64,000 nucleotides of DNA, from positions 108,107-172,106 of the forward strand of contig NW_005434638.1 in NCBI RefSeq assembly GCF_000315625.1, given 5' to 3'. The position numbers were made by a program, and so were the translations under genes. Within the stretch, counting starts at the first letter, position 1. Every line of letters starts with the position of its first letter. Of the stretch, positions 1 through 12,000 are shown in pieces. The notes beneath the pieces were generated by a model. It saw nothing but the letters and a program-made list of their open reading frames with translations. It was not told the DNA's origin and did no database searches. The DNA comes from Guillardia theta CCMP2712. Lineage: Eukaryota > Cryptophyceae > Pyrenomonadales > Geminigeraceae.

Positions 1-2
1 TC

Positions 3-1525
3 AAGCAGTTGGATGCTCCCACGACCAAGGATTACCTTCACATCCTCATGTTCCTGTACAATAAGATCGATCCCAAGTTTCAGCTGAGCCAGAACATTGC
101 GGAGGATGTTCCAGCCATGTTCAGACGTCTGCGATATCCTTTCAACGTGAGCAAGAGCCACCTTCAAGCTGTCGGCTCTCCGCATGCCTGGCCCTCGCTC
201 CTCGCCTCTCTCGTGTGGATCGTTGAGCTGCTCCAGTATGAGAAGCAAGTAGAAATCGCAATGATGGAGGACCCTGAATCCGAGAACCCTGACAAGATGT
301 TCTTCGACTACCTGGCAAAGGCCTATGACTCGTTCTTGCAAGGCAGCGACAACGATGAGTACATCGAGCAGGAGCTGGCACAGGCCTTCAACGCTAAGAA
401 TGAAGCAACACAGGAGGAAGTCGATCGTCTCAACACAGCAAACAGGAAAATGGAGGAGGAGATAGAAGAGCTCTCAGAGTCCAAGCTTGAGGAGCTTCAG
501 ACGAAGCGCTCCCTGCTCCAGAAGGATCTGGAGAAGTTCAAGCTGCTCATCACGAACCTCGAGAAGCATCTCGTGGATGTGGAGAAGAAGACTACAGAGA
601 TCAAAGAGGACGCAGCGGCCAAGGAAGCAGAGCTGAAGGCGACAGAGGCCGAGAAGGCGCACTTGCAGGAGGTTGTCGGACAACAGGAGACGAAAGCTAT
701 CGATGCCCAGAGGATCGCAGCGGAGAGAGGTCGATTGCAGGACGACCTCAGGAAGACGGCAGCGGAGAAGGAGAGTCTTCAGAACAACATCTACAACGCT
801 GAGATCTCCTTGGCTAACAAGCAGGCAGAGATCGAGAAACAGATCCAAGAGTACAACCGCATGGCGACTGAGATGAAGATTGTTCCGTCCACAGCAAAGC
901 ATGCCAACGGCATCTCCTTTGACATCCCGGTGGCGTCTAGAGGAAACGGCGTCGACCAGCTCATCGCGTTGGGAGGAAAGTCGAGCCTCAAGCAGGACCT
1001 CGTCAACCTGCGCGACTCCTTCCTGGAGAAGGCGCAGGAGGTTCATTCGCAGCGGATGGAGAGCGAGGAGAAGGTGCGGGACATGCAGATGCAGGTGGAG
1101 GAGAAGAAGGAGGAGATCGCGAACCTGGAGGAGGACTGCCGCACCAAGGAGCAGCTGCTGGTGAGGGACAAGGAGCTGCTCGAGATGGAGCTGAAGAACA
1201 CAGCGACTGAGGTCCAGGCTTTGGAGGAGATGGTTGCCAGCGGGATGAGCATGGGAAAAGCTCGGCTCGTCGCCGCTAAGAAGAAGGTGGAGGAGCTCCA
1301 GCGAGAGTTCAAGGAGGTCCAGAGCGGGTATCAGAGGAGACGAGCAGCTCGCAGCGACTCGCTCATGGCGCTGTGCTCGCTTGCCGCCCAGCACAAGCTG
1401 AACGTACAGGTTTACCCTGACCCTTCCCATCTTGCGTTTGCTGACGAGTGTTGTTACGGCAGGAGAGGCTTCAGGAGCTTGAGAGCAGGTGCCTGAGCCT
1501 GCAGAACCAGATCGCAACTTCATGA
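3..1525 (+). CDS. NDC80: NDC80/HEC1 kinetochore protein, 3' part
   Basis: Outer-kinetochore Ndc80 complex subunit that binds microtubules through a calponin-homology domain. The frame is already open at base 3, so the N-terminus lies outside the window. Residues near the start (APTTKDYLHILMFLY, then YPFNVSKSHLQAVGSPHAWP) match the Ndc80 CH-domain signature of a 'P..W' tail after 'yPf..SKs.....G.PH'. A very long charged coiled coil follows, as in the family. The ORF runs into a short intron (1410-1462, gt..ag, 53 nt). The last exon, 1463-1525, keeps the coiled-coil frame and ends in TGA. Reading on without splicing gives a non-homologous tail ending at 1496. Identity is confident; only the missing 5' end is unknown. 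Confidence 0.92.
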
Positions 1526-1622
1526 GAGAGGGGGGGCGAGTAACACTGTTGAGCATGACAACTCTAAGAATACTGTGGATTAATGAAATGACTAACTCGG
1601 CTCGATGGGGCCCATTGGGAGC

Positions 1623-3605
1623 TCAGAGAAGATTCAGGACGATGCCAATGCCGATAGTCAACCCGTCCTGCATGCCCGAGTTGAGAGGAGAAGGAGAAAG
1701 AGGGGAAAAGAACCTCTCGGAGGACGAAGCGTCCGAGTTGAGAGAAGTCCTTGTATGTCTCTGCGATGAGTCAGATGAGCAGGCAATGAACAATATTCAT
1801 GGTCACTCACCGACACAGATTTCTGAGGAGAACTCCAGCCTTAGGACGGCAGATTGACCCCGTCGAACAAACGGACGTTTGACCTCTCCGAGCTGAACGA
1901 TGAGGATGAGAAGCACGAGAGAAACGGAGAGACGGATAGATCACGAGGAGGGGAGGGGAGTGCGATAGAGGAAAGGGAGGAAAAGTAGAAGAGGGAGGGA
2001 CAGGGATGGGAGTGAGCTGGGGGGGGGGGGGGGGCAAGGGAGGAGCAGCTGGTGATTTTGACCTGCTTGTCTATGACTGAGATGACTGATTCCCAAGTGC
2101 AATCGGTGGCGATGGAGTGACAGTGGAACATGCAACTGAGCCAATGTCAGCACAGTGACGAGCTAGGGGAGCGCTCACGAGTATCCGGCAGCGATAATGC
2201 TCTTGCAGTCCAGGATGTTCACCTTGACCTCAATGCTGCGCATCGTCATCATCATCATCATCGGCCTCCTCCTCCACCACCACCACCACCACCACCACCA
2301 CCACCTCCTCCTCCTCCTCCTCCTCCTCCTGCCCCATCATCTCGTCTTCAACTCCTCTGCCTCCACTTCCTCCTCCACTTCCTCCTCCTCCTCGCCCTCC
2401 TCTCACCATCTGGTTGCCTTCGCCCTTCCAACACCTTTCGACGGGCTGAGAATACTTCCAGCAGGAACGTCTTCCGTGCAACCCTTCACCTGATTTCAAT
2501 GTCATTTCCCGCGACCCCTCTGCTCACAAGGAAGGACCTTTAGGCGAAGGATGTCGCCTGCCGACGACTCCTCCACACTCGTGCTCTCGAAGAAGATCTG
2601 AGTGATGGTGATCACCGAGTTGTCGGGGAGGAGGAGGAGCTCCTCTCCTGCTCTGATCACCCCGCACTCCAACTTCCCCAGCAGGTAGACGTCTGTCTCC
2701 CGATACGCGCAAGACACTTGGAAGCGGACGGGGAGCGAGGGCTGCGATTTGACGAGCTTGACCGTATCGAGGGCTTCGATGAGGGAGGGGCCATCGTACC
2801 AACTGCAGACGTCAGGGCCCATCCGAGACTTGAGGTTCACTCCGTGTAGGCCGTCCAGCGGGAGGAAGACGACCTCGCTCAAGCCATAGCCTATGGACTT
2901 GAAGAACGGCTGCAGCTTCCCTACGATGTCGTCGTACCGCTCCTTGCTCCACGAGCACTCGTCCATCTTGTTCACGGCCACGATCAGGTGCCGGACTCCC
3001 GTGCTCCTGATGAGGATCGCATGCTCCCGCGTCTGGCCCCCCTTCTCGAACCCTGCTTCGAACTCCCCCGTCCTTGCAGAGATGATCAGCACTGCTACCT
3101 CAGCTAGAGCCGCTCCTGCGATCATGCTCGGCACGTAGCCCCTGTGCCCTGGGGCATCTAGGAGTGTGTACTTCCTGTTTTCGCTCTCGAAGTAGGCCTG
3201 CCCGACCTCATGCGTCTTGCCCTTCTCCCGCTCCTCAGCAGTCAAGTCCATCGCCCATGCGAACTTCCAGGAGGCTCTTCCCATGGCCGTCGATTCTTTG
3301 GTGAACTTGTCCAGGGTTCTGTCGTCGAGCTGGCCGAAGGAGTAGAGCAGGTGACCGCTGATCGTGCTCTTGCCTGCATCAACATGCCCGACCATCACCA
3401 TGTTACAGTTCACCTTCTGGCTACTCTGATCGGATCCTCCTTTCAGGGTAAGGGTGTTCCCACCGGCCCTAGGTCGGACGAGGTGTCCGCGATCAGGTGC
3501 CATGAAAGCATGCCTCAAAGAAAGGAGGTGCTCATGGCTAGCGTGGTATACCGGAGACATGCACAACATGGAGAACACGATCCATGCTGTCGACGACAAA
3601 GACAT
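1623..3605 (-). CDS. eRF3 (GSPT/Sup35)-type translation termination GTPase with presequence-like N-terminus
   Basis: Class II release factor GTPase. Exons (minus): 3605-2538, 2489-2407, 2235-2179, 2135-2063, 1883-1811, 1760-1714, 1667-1623; all junctions are GT/AG and phases close, giving about 481 aa. G motifs are GHVDAGKST, DAPGH and NKMD; the switch motif EREKGKTHEVG has the KGKT.EVG form of eRF3 rather than that of EF-1alpha or HBS1. The small exons encode domain II/III, ending GRFVLRE then DGLTIGIGIVL, the eRF3 C-terminal signature. The N-terminus (about 70 aa) starts with a hydrophobic core (AWIVFSMLCM) and a possible cleavage site VYHA|SH, then a basic region with no eRF3 N-domain. This could be a bipartite leader for the complex plastid, with no Phe at +1, which in cryptophytes points to the periplastid space. 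That is inference. A start at the Met near 3500 would remove the leader. Confidence 0.88.
2255..2335. repeat. CCA/CTC microsatellite inside an eRF3 intron
   Basis: Runs of CCA, then CTC/CCT trinucleotides, lie in the 2236-2406 intron of the minus-strand eRF3 gene. The other introns of that gene are 43-180 nt. The repeat makes spurious ORFs (poly-His, poly-Pro, poly-Glu) that should not be annotated. Confidence 0.85.
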
Positions 3606-4268
3606 AGCAACGATTGAAGCTGATTGTAGGGTTGACTTGCCTCTGATCCCTCTCTTCTTCTCTCTTGTCCTGTCCTGTCCTCCTCTCCTGTCCTCTCCTC
3701 TCCTCTCCTCTCCTTCGCCCCCCTACTATCACCACCCACGGATCGCCGTAGCCATGGCCTGCAAGGCTCTGGCCTCCCGTGGAAGTTTTTCTTTTCCAAA
3801 CTTTCCAAGGCAAAAGTTTCCAAAGTTTTGATCCTGAAGTTGCATCTACCAAACTTTGAAAACTCTGCCCGACCCGCCGAGGCAGAGATACAAAAGGCAG
3901 TAAATAACAGATAGCAAATGTCAATTACAATAAAATGATGCCCTTAAAGAATGGGGATGAGAGGGGATGAGCCGCAGAAGCCGCAGAACCTTTCGAGGAA
4001 TGCAGGAGGCAGGCGGCGAACGAGATGGGGAGGAGGAGAGGCAGGAGGAGAGGAATGAGAAGTGCAGGGATGAAGATCAAGGAGCAGAAGCAGAAGCAGG
4101 ACTAGGAGCAGAAAGTGCAAGATGAGTCGCATGGGGAGCAGGGAGACGGAAAGATGAGAGGCGTGTGTGACAATAGAGGACAAACTTTGGAGGATGCGAT
4201 GCGGTGAGGAGGGAATGTTTTCAAGACTGCACCATCAGCTCTCCGTGAACTGAGACGGTTGTCAGGCT
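3606..4268. other. Intergenic region between divergent eRF3 (-) and DJ-1 (+)
   Basis: No supportable gene. It holds a pyrimidine tract of CTCCT/CTCTCC units (about 3650-3725) and, nearer DJ-1, a purine-rich stretch (about 3955-4110). It presumably holds both promoters of this head-to-head pair. No TATA-like element stands out. Confidence 0.6.
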
Positions 4269-5002
4269 ATGACGAAGACTGTTCTTGTGTTTCTCTGCGA
4301 AGGATTCGAGGAGATCGAGACCGTCTCCCCCATCGACATCCTGCGCAGGGCAGGAGCTCAGGTGACTGTGGCGTCGTTGACGAAGGATCTGCATGTGAAG
4401 GGAAGAAGCAACATCATCATGTCCGCTGACGTGGACCTGGATGCCGTCAAGGATCAAGACTTCGACTGCGTCCTCTGCCCCGGAGGCCCGGGGACGAAGC
4501 ATCTCCGAGAGGACGCCCGTGTGATCAGCATTGTGCAGAGGTGAGGGGACTTGAGAGGGAGGAGGAGGAGTTCGTGAGGGAGGGAGGGGGGGGGGGAGGG
4601 GGATAGTGAGGAAGGAAGGAGGAGGTGAAGGAGGGTGAGAGAGTGAGGAAGGAAAGAAGAGGTGAAGGAAGGAGGAGGTGATGGAGAAGAGGAGGTACTG
4701 AGGAAAGACTGTGGGAGGATGATAATGGGTTCAGGCACCATCAGAAGTCTGTGAAGCTTGCGGCGATCTGTGCTGCTCCTACGGTGTTGCATCAGGCCGG
4801 GGTGCTGGGATCCAAGTACACAGCCCACTTCTCGGTGAAGGAGACCATCCCCGACATCATGGAGCAGGCGGTCGTTGTGGACGGCAACATAATCACGTCA
4901 CGTGGGGCAGGGACGGCGACGGAGTTCGGACTAGCGGTGGTCAGGGAGCTCATCTCCAAAGAGAAGTCAGACGAGGTTGCCAAGTCCATCTGCTACATGT
5001 GA
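4269..5002 (+). CDS. DJ-1/PfpI family protein
   Basis: DJ-1/PARK7-type glutamine-amidotransferase-fold protein (redox sensing, glyoxalase/deglycase-like activity in the family). Exons 4269-4540 and 4735-5002; the intron 4541-4734 begins gtgagg, ends ttcag and is filled with GGA/GAAGG repeats. The product is about 179 aa, the normal size. The N-terminal GFEEIE supplies the conserved Glu, the VLCPGGPG loop is present, and the nucleophile elbow AAICAAP carries the conserved Cys. The C-terminal SRGAGTATEFGLAVV block is typical of eukaryotic DJ-1. No targeting leader is visible, so a cytosolic location is inferred. Confidence 0.95.
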
Positions 5003-5254
5003 TGCTGCCCTGGAGGCAGGCAGGAGAGGAGGGAGGAGGTCGTTTATGTGGAGTGTCATCGGATGCGCATGCTGGTGTGTGAGGGAGGAGGGGGTCTTGT
5101 CTTGTGGTGGTCCACCGTCCTGGAGGTCAGCGCGTCCGATAAGCGCCATAGCACCCTCCCGACGGGTCGACCTCTGGCTTGCGCTACTTTCGTCCTGCAT
5201 GTTTGTGATCAGTAAAGATGAGGAAAGAGATGGAGAGGCAGGAAAACTTCTCTC

Positions 5255-6938
5255 TCACCACTCGATCCCCCACTTGAGGAGCGCAGCGACGAAGCCGTTG
5301 AGGGTGAAGTGTCCCAACCTCACTGATCCGGAGTACTTCCCGAGAGACAGGCAGTACATCCTGCAGTTAGGCATTTCAAAGAGATGCAACTCTGGAGTGA
5401 GAACGATTGGAAGGGATGGAGGTAGATGGGGGTAAAGGGTAGAATGCTGCTGCACCTGCTCTCAAGACTCGGGATGTAATGATGCATTCTCGATCCCGTA
5501 AGCGAAGATCTGATGTTGTTACAGACGAGCTTGGCCTGGATTTCTGCTGTGTGACCAAGCTTCTCATCCGGCAACCCGTCGATGCTGATCGCATCCCCGA
5601 CAGCAAAGATGTTGCTCTTATTGTATACCTTCACCATCCTCGTCAACAACCAGAGGCAGCACAGCAACGTCGACATACAAGAAGGTGGTCAGATACAAGG
5701 ATCGAGCCGTCGTCTTTCAGCGTGAACCGCATCTTTGAGTCCTTTAGGAAACCCGTCATGGGTCTGCCTCCAAGGCACCAGTACACCCGATCAGCCCTGA
5801 CCTGTGCAAAGAGCGTGAGGAGCAGAGATGGGGCGTCACTTCACTACAGTCTCTTCCCCGACGAGGAAGGTTCTAACTGCCCCGTCGCTGCCTTGCGGGA
5901 TGCAGCGGTGGCCGAGGAGGACTCGCACGTTGCGGCGGGTCAGCCACTCCAACATGTACCTCTTGGAGGAGGAGGAGGCGAAAGTCTCGCACAGACTCTG
6001 ATGTGCATCTACCAGGGTGACTGACTTGGAAGGAAACTTCTCTACTATCTCAGCCGCAAGTTCCACGCCCACCGGCCCCCCACCCACGACGAGGACACTG
6101 GAAGCCTTGGCCACCTCCTCTGCTCGGGCTCTCCATCCTTCCTCCCTCTGCTGCATCCCGAACTCCCTGGGATCCGGCTTGATGCCCTCACTGTAGTTAC
6201 TCCCGCAGGCGAGGATGAGGAAGTCGAACTTGACCCGCTGCGCTTCTCCGCTCCCGTGAGGAAGGAAATCCACCGAGCCATCGTGAACGTCGACGGCAGT
6301 CCCATGACAGAAGTTCACCCCCTGCAAGTACATCACTGACAGCATCATCCCTCCTCCTCCTTCCCCTTCACCTCGAGCAGGCTCAGCGGGAAGCAGAGGT
6401 CCTTGAACATGCTCGGCTTCACAAGGAGCTGAAGTACCCCAGGGGTGTACTCGAAGAAATCTCGTTGGTCGATGACGGTGACGTTGAAGTCATCCATCAA
6501 GTTCCTGGCGCATGACAACCCGCCGAACGATCCTCCGATGATACAGACACTCTTCCGTGCTCTCTTGCTCGTTCCCCACCGTGCACACAACCTCTTGACC
6601 CCTTGCATCATGTACAACAGCACATCCAACACTTCGAGCACAACTCGGGAGCACAAGCATGCGAGCTTGAAAGTTGTGATCCGAGCGATCATACAAACGT
6701 TCGCACATGCACGGAGGAGGATCCTTCCTATAGATGTCTCTGTTGACTTGCATGCTTGCCCCTGACCCGACGGGTTGCTCATTCGGTGGCCCAACGCGCC
6801 TTGACCATGTCGCCATCTCTTGTAGCACAAGGACAGGTCATTTTTCGGGTTGGAGTTGCAGTGATGACCGATGATTTGAAAAGAGTGCGACAGGCTGAGA
6901 GAAATGCAGACGACGATTAGTAACAACAGCTTCGACAT
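5255..6938 (-). CDS. FAD/NAD(P)-binding oxidoreductase (NDH-2 / AIF / FSP1-like)
   Basis: Flavoprotein of the pyridine nucleotide-disulphide oxidoreductase class. Five exons on minus: 6938-6372, 6321-5848, 5801-5679, 5628-5456, 5360-5255, joined by 46-95 nt introns with consistent phases, about 480 aa. The first Rossmann motif is SVCIIGGSFGG (FAD), the second SVLVVGGGPVGVELAAEI (NAD(P)H). The FAD-closing motif NIFAVGDA follows, then a C-terminal block CLSLGKYSG seen in AIF-like/FSP1 proteins. The N-terminus starts with a signal-peptide-like core (LLLLIVVCISLSLSHS|FQ) and roughly 130 extra residues before the first Rossmann fold. It may be imported into the complex plastid (Phe after the predicted cleavage); this is inferred. 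Electron acceptor and exact subfamily are unresolved. Confidence 0.88.
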
Positions 6939-7929
6939 CCGTGAGATATGGCTGCGAGAAAGATTACGCTTCCTCTGCTGATTCTTGTAGGTAGTTGTCT
7001 ACTTGTCTGTCATAACTTTTCCTACATGTTTCGTGCCCTCATCTTCGCCTCGCCTTCTCCCTCCTCCAATCTTCTTCCCCGCGTTTCTCATCCTCGTTTC
7101 TGCATCTCTTGTGTGTCCTCCAAAATCTCATCTTCCCGGCCCCTGTTCGGCGGATTCTCAGTACCGGACCGCGCCGCCCGGCCGGGCCGGGCCCGGAGCC
7201 CGGGCCAGGCTCACTCTAGGAAAGCCCCCTCTTCGCCTCACGTACTACATTGCCGTCCTGAAACACGTCAGTCGTCTTGGCCACCGTGGCACTGCCAGGC
7301 TGAACTTCCCGGAAGCCGTGACGACTCAGTCACTACTGAAGTTTACACCGTGGGAGAGTTTTTGTTAACCTGCGTCGCCCGGTCAGCCGCGGCGTCACGT
7401 GGGACCAAACTTTTTGAAAACTTCGCTGCCGGCACTGTCACAGTGACATGACTGTCACCGTGACGGGTGCGGTCGGGAGAGCGATCCGATGATCTGGCCC
7501 GGTGAACCGGCGGCCCCGGGCCGGGGCCCCGGCCCCCCAGTGATCATGACCGACGCCAGACCGCAGGCTGCCATCGTCGCCGCACTCAGTGCACGCGGGC
7601 GGCGGCGCCCGGCCAGTCGGAAGGCTCACCGTGCACTGAGCGACCGGACCGTCACAAGGCTGAGTCGCCCCGCCGGTCCGGGTCGGATCGCCCGGGGCCG
7701 GGCCGGGCCGCCCGGCAGCCGACTAGAGTCCGAGGCCCGGACTGGAGTGAGCCAGAAGTTCCATGAGCGCACGTGCGGTCCCCAGGGAGTGAAGAGAAGA
7801 AGAGGAGAAGAGAAGGAGAAGAGAAGGAGAAGAGAGAGAGGAGAGAAGGAGGAGAGGAAGATACCACATAGAGCTGCAGTTGTGATTACGCTGAGCTGAT
7901 ATTCATCGATCGTCCCGCGAAGGGAAGTG
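6939..7929. repeat. GC-rich repeat block (CCCGG/GGGCC-rich), no gene
   Basis: About 1 kb without a convincing coding exon. Three very GC-rich cores (about 7155-7215, 7500-7545, 7665-7730) are made of overlapping CCCGG/GGGCC palindromes. Between them sits single-copy-looking sequence that shares a short word, CTGCCAGGCT...GAACTTC (about 7288-7307), with the block at 49.4 kb. The small ORFs here are compositional. The right end (about 7790-7860) is a GAAGAGAAG purine tract ahead of the zinc-knuckle gene. Confidence 0.6.
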
Positions 7930-8959
7930 ATGGCAGTCAAAGAGACGAAAGAAGTGAAAGAAACACAAGAAGATGCGAAGAAGACAAAGAAGAAGGTTTT
8001 GAAAAAGGGTAAAGAAGATGTGAAAGAAACACAAGAAGAAGCGAAGAAGACAAAGAACCAGAGTGCAAGCAATGGAAAAGAAAACGGCGGCGGCGAACCA
8101 AAACAGCAGAAGCGGAAGAAGGAGAATGACGAGGAGGGCAGATCTAAGAAGAAGCAGAAGGCGGATAATGGTGAGGAAGGGCAGGGAGAGAGCGACAAGC
8201 AGCAGGGCGGGAAACCGAAGAAGAGCATGAAGGACAAGCAGAAGCACAGCAAGGGAGGGAAGCCCACCGGCAAGGACGCTCATGTCGTCTGCTTGTGCTG
8301 CAGGAAGACAGGTCACACCCTTGCCAACTGCCCGTCGAACCCGAACAAGGCTAGCAGGAGGAAGAAGAAGCTCTGCTTCAATTGCGGCGAACCAGGTCAT
8401 AGCATCCACAACTGCCCCAAGGAGAAGGGGGAGAACGGGCTGAAGTTTGCCGTGTGCTTCATCTGTAAAGAGCAGGGGCACATCAGTGCGCAATGCCCGA
8501 AGAACGACCGAGGGATCTATCCCAAGGGAGGATGCTGCAAGGTAGAACCTGATTCCTCTCTGGACCTCCTTCTTGTCCCTGTCCTCGTCCTCGTCTTCTT
8601 CATGTCGATCTTGATCATCATTCATCTTCAACACAAGCAACATCCTCCTGTTCTCTCACTTGTGCTTCGTTCATGTCTTGCCCCGTATCATCTGCCGGCT
8701 CTGCCTCCATGTATCACAAGTGATGTTGGTGGTGTATCAGATCTGCGGGGACAAGAGACATCTCGCCAAGGACTGCCCTGAGAAAGGAACAGCCAAAGAC
8801 AAGAAGGCGAACAAGCAGCCCGACCAGCAAAGTGCCGACGACATCACAGGCAACGCTCAGTTTGAGCTGCCGCAGAAGCTCAAGGGGAGAGATCAAGGGG
8901 GGACAGAGGAGGCCGGGAAGAAGAAGGCGGCGAAGAATGCGAAGGTCGTCAAGTTCTAA
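7930..8959 (+). CDS. ZCCHC9-like CCHC zinc-knuckle protein
   Basis: Probable nucleolar RNA-binding protein related to ZCCHC9. Exons 7930-8541 and 8741-8959 (phase 0; intron 8542-8740), about 276 aa. The first ATG is at 7930; a GTG one codon upstream is not used. The N-terminal half is a Lys/Glu-rich low-complexity tail with two near-identical copies of VKETQE.AKKTK. Four CCHC knuckles follow: CLCCRKTGHTLANC, CFNCGEPGHSIHNC, CFICKEQGHISAQC, and CKICGDKRHLAKDC, the last split by the intron. The linker 'GIYPKGGCCK' between knuckles 3 and 4 corresponds to the ZCCHC9 'GLY..GG.CK' linker. It is convergent with the next gene, 66 bp apart. Confidence 0.9.
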
Positions 8960-9025
8960 CAGTTTTAACAATCTTACAGTTGAAGTAACACCTTGTATCA
9001 AACACACCCTTGCGCTCCTGCTCTG

Positions 9026-12000
9026 CTAGCTCTTGGATCTTTTTACCCGCCTCTCCTGGTCTTGTTGTACCTTGTTCTTCCTCTTCTTCTTGTCCGGTAC
9101 TTCCCCCTTGGTTGCATTCTTGTGCACAAAGATGTAGAACCTCTTGTTGTGCATCCCGTTGCTCCACAGCCTGTGGAGAAATCCCTTATCTCCCTCCTCC
9201 CTCCTCCCTCCTCCCTCCTCCCTCCTCCCTCCTCCCTCCTCCTCCCCCCCCCCCCCCCCACGTGCGCGCTCCACTTCAGCTTCAGCTTGCCCCCTTCCTC
9301 AACTCAAGCTCCCTCTTCCTCTTTCACCTGTCAAAGTAAGAGCCCGAGTTTGCAAAGTGCCCGCAGACTTCCCCTGTCGCTGAAATCAGACGAAGAGGAC
9401 AGGGAGGAGTAGGAGAGCAGAGGAACGGAGAGAGAAAAAAAGGCAGGTAGGCATGGAGAAGAAAGCTGTAAGGAGAGAGAGGAAGAGGAAGCGGGAGGGA
9501 GCGGGAGTCGAAGGGAAGGAAGGAAGGGTATGGATAGGGAAGGAGAAGAAGACAAGACGAGACGCTACCAGGCAGGCCGACGAACAACGGGAGGTCACGT
9601 ACAACTTGCGATCTCTTCCAATCCGCGGTCAGTTCGCGCCTGTCCACGAACAGCGGCTCATTCCCCTCCTCGTCCTTGAGGTCAGCGAGGGTTGCGAGGA
9701 CGGAGGCGATGTAGCGGCTGTTGTCGGAGAGGATTGTAAGGCTGCCCCCCGCCTCCAGCACGCGATGAGCTGAACGGAAGAAGTCCGCGGTGAGGAGATG
9801 AAGTGTCGACTCGCCGTCGCCGCCGCTCCAGAGGGGAGGCTCGGGGAAGTTGATCAGCACCTGCTCCAAGTGACTTGCCAGCTGGGGGGCAGGTGGAGGT
9901 AGACGACCTGAGAAAGGGACTCGGTGGGCACACGGCGGGAGAGGACAAGCTTCGCGTCCCCCGCCAGCACCGCGAGGTTGTTCAACTTGGACAGAGCCAT
10001 CTTGACAACCGTCTGCTGCCACGTCAGCATCATCACGTGCCGCCGCCGGGCCCGCAAACTTGACCTGCTGGGATCGATCGTGCCTGATCTCGAGGGAGAC
10101 CCAGTCGCTCGCTTGCTCTGTCTTGGCCTGCTGGACTTGTCAAGTTGACCTGGGGGCCGGGCAAGCTGGGCACCTGCTCGACAATCCACTCGCCGCTGCC
10201 GGAGCAGATCTCCATCCTGACAGGCCGGCGGGAGCTGAGGGAAGAGGTGAGTGAGTGCGGAAGGCTCGAGAGCTGCTGACCGATCGCCAGAGGCTCCACG
10301 GGAACTGTCGGAGGAGGAAAAGATCTTGAGGGGAGGAGGTGAGCGCTGGGGGAGGAGGGAGAAGGAAAGAGCTTACTCTCTCCCATGATAGGCGTGCGTC
10401 CTGATTGAAGTACCCTGAGACCGTCTCCTTTAAGCGCCTTCTGGCCTCCTCCTCCTCCTCCTCCTCCTCCTCTCTCGCCTCCTTTTTCTTTCCTCTCCCC
10501 TCCCTCCTCCTCAACAATTGTGAGAGCCCGCAGATGTCGTCCAAGTGCTGCACGAGCTTCGCCCCCATTTCATCTTCCTGCGACGTCAGAGGAGGCGAGC
10601 TGCACGCATGCCCTTCTCACCGCTTCTCATCCCCTCCTGCCCTCCGATCTCATGCATGAACAACGTCCTTGAGTAGCACTGGAGAAGAAACTTCGAGCAT
10701 TGCTCGGCAATGCCTCCTGCTCCTGCTGCTCCTGCTGCTCTTTCTCCAAGCTGATCAAGGTAATCCTCGACCTGGGAATATTTCATGTCTCGTTGCGACA
10801 CGGGAAGGAAAGAGGATCGGAACCGCAGTAGCCTCTCGCTCGAGCTCAGAGATGTGATGCTTGAGGAAGAGAGCTACTGACGCTCTCTTGGCCTTCGACC
10901 CTGCGCCCTCCTCCTCGTCCTCCTCGTCCTCGTCCTCCCTGTCCCTCACTTGCCCATCATCGTCTTCTGCATCATCGGCTTGCTCCTCACTCTGTTTATA
11001 TTGTATCACATGCTTCATCATGGAAGGATACTCAAACACCCACGTTCTTGGTTTTCACTCCAGCTCCAGCTCCAGCTCCAGCTCCAGCTCCAGCTCCAGC
11101 TCCAGCTCCAGCTCCTTTCTCTGCTCTCCTAGCAAGCACCCGATTTTTGACAAGCTTGAAGTCTTCTAGAGCTTTTCGAGACATCTTAACATCCCCCACA
11201 AGTGCTGCCATCTGCGCCAGCCCAACTTGTCCGGCTCCTGTTCCCAGATCCCTGCGCATCCATCAAATTCATCCCCTTGACTCTAGAAGACTATGCCGAT
11301 AGTCTCCTCCGCCGACCTCCCGGTGCCCAACTACCATCTTCTCCCCCTTTTCTGCCTCTCGTCGTCTCCGCATGCCCCTTCTTCTCCATCCACCTCAATG
11401 CTCCCTGCCCTTCCCTTCCCTTCCTCCTCCACTTGCTTATCCACCCCCCCCCACCCTCCACCGATCACGACCGTCAGTCCTCTCACCCGTGCTGCGCGAG
11501 GGTCTCTCGGGCTTCAGCGAGCATCAGTCCTTGGCTCATCAACCTCGTCACATAGTCGACCGTCGAGTCGTCTGCTCCAACGTCCCACTCCCCCCGCATC
11601 CGACCGAACACTGAGACTGCCTCCCTCACTGCCCCGGTCCGCACGCACCCCCTGTCGTCGGGCAGCGGCCAAGAGTCACACTCGACCCTCACATCCCTCC
11701 ACCTCTGACCTCAGGAACGTGTTGATCGTTCGGATGTTCGGCGAGATGCGGGAGCCTTCCTTTGACATGTCCTCCAGGACCTTGTTTGCCTCCCCCATCT
11801 CCCCCACCGTGCAGTATCCCTTCATGAGGGTGGTAAACGTCACGACCTGCACAAATTTCTCAGCAAGACGCGGAGAGGGCGAAAGGACAAGCTCCATCAC
11901 ATTTGGTCTGATCCCTTTCGACTTCATCTCCTCAAACATTCTCGCTGCTCCCGCTATCTGCACGGACACTGGTCATCCCCCGTCGACACCGGAGGCAACC

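Noticed and set aside
2230-2505. Acidic/glycine-rich minus ORF upstream of the eRF3 domain III exons
   Set aside because: It is the CCA/CTC microsatellite of an intron read through. The true exons 2489-2407 and 2235-2179 flank it.
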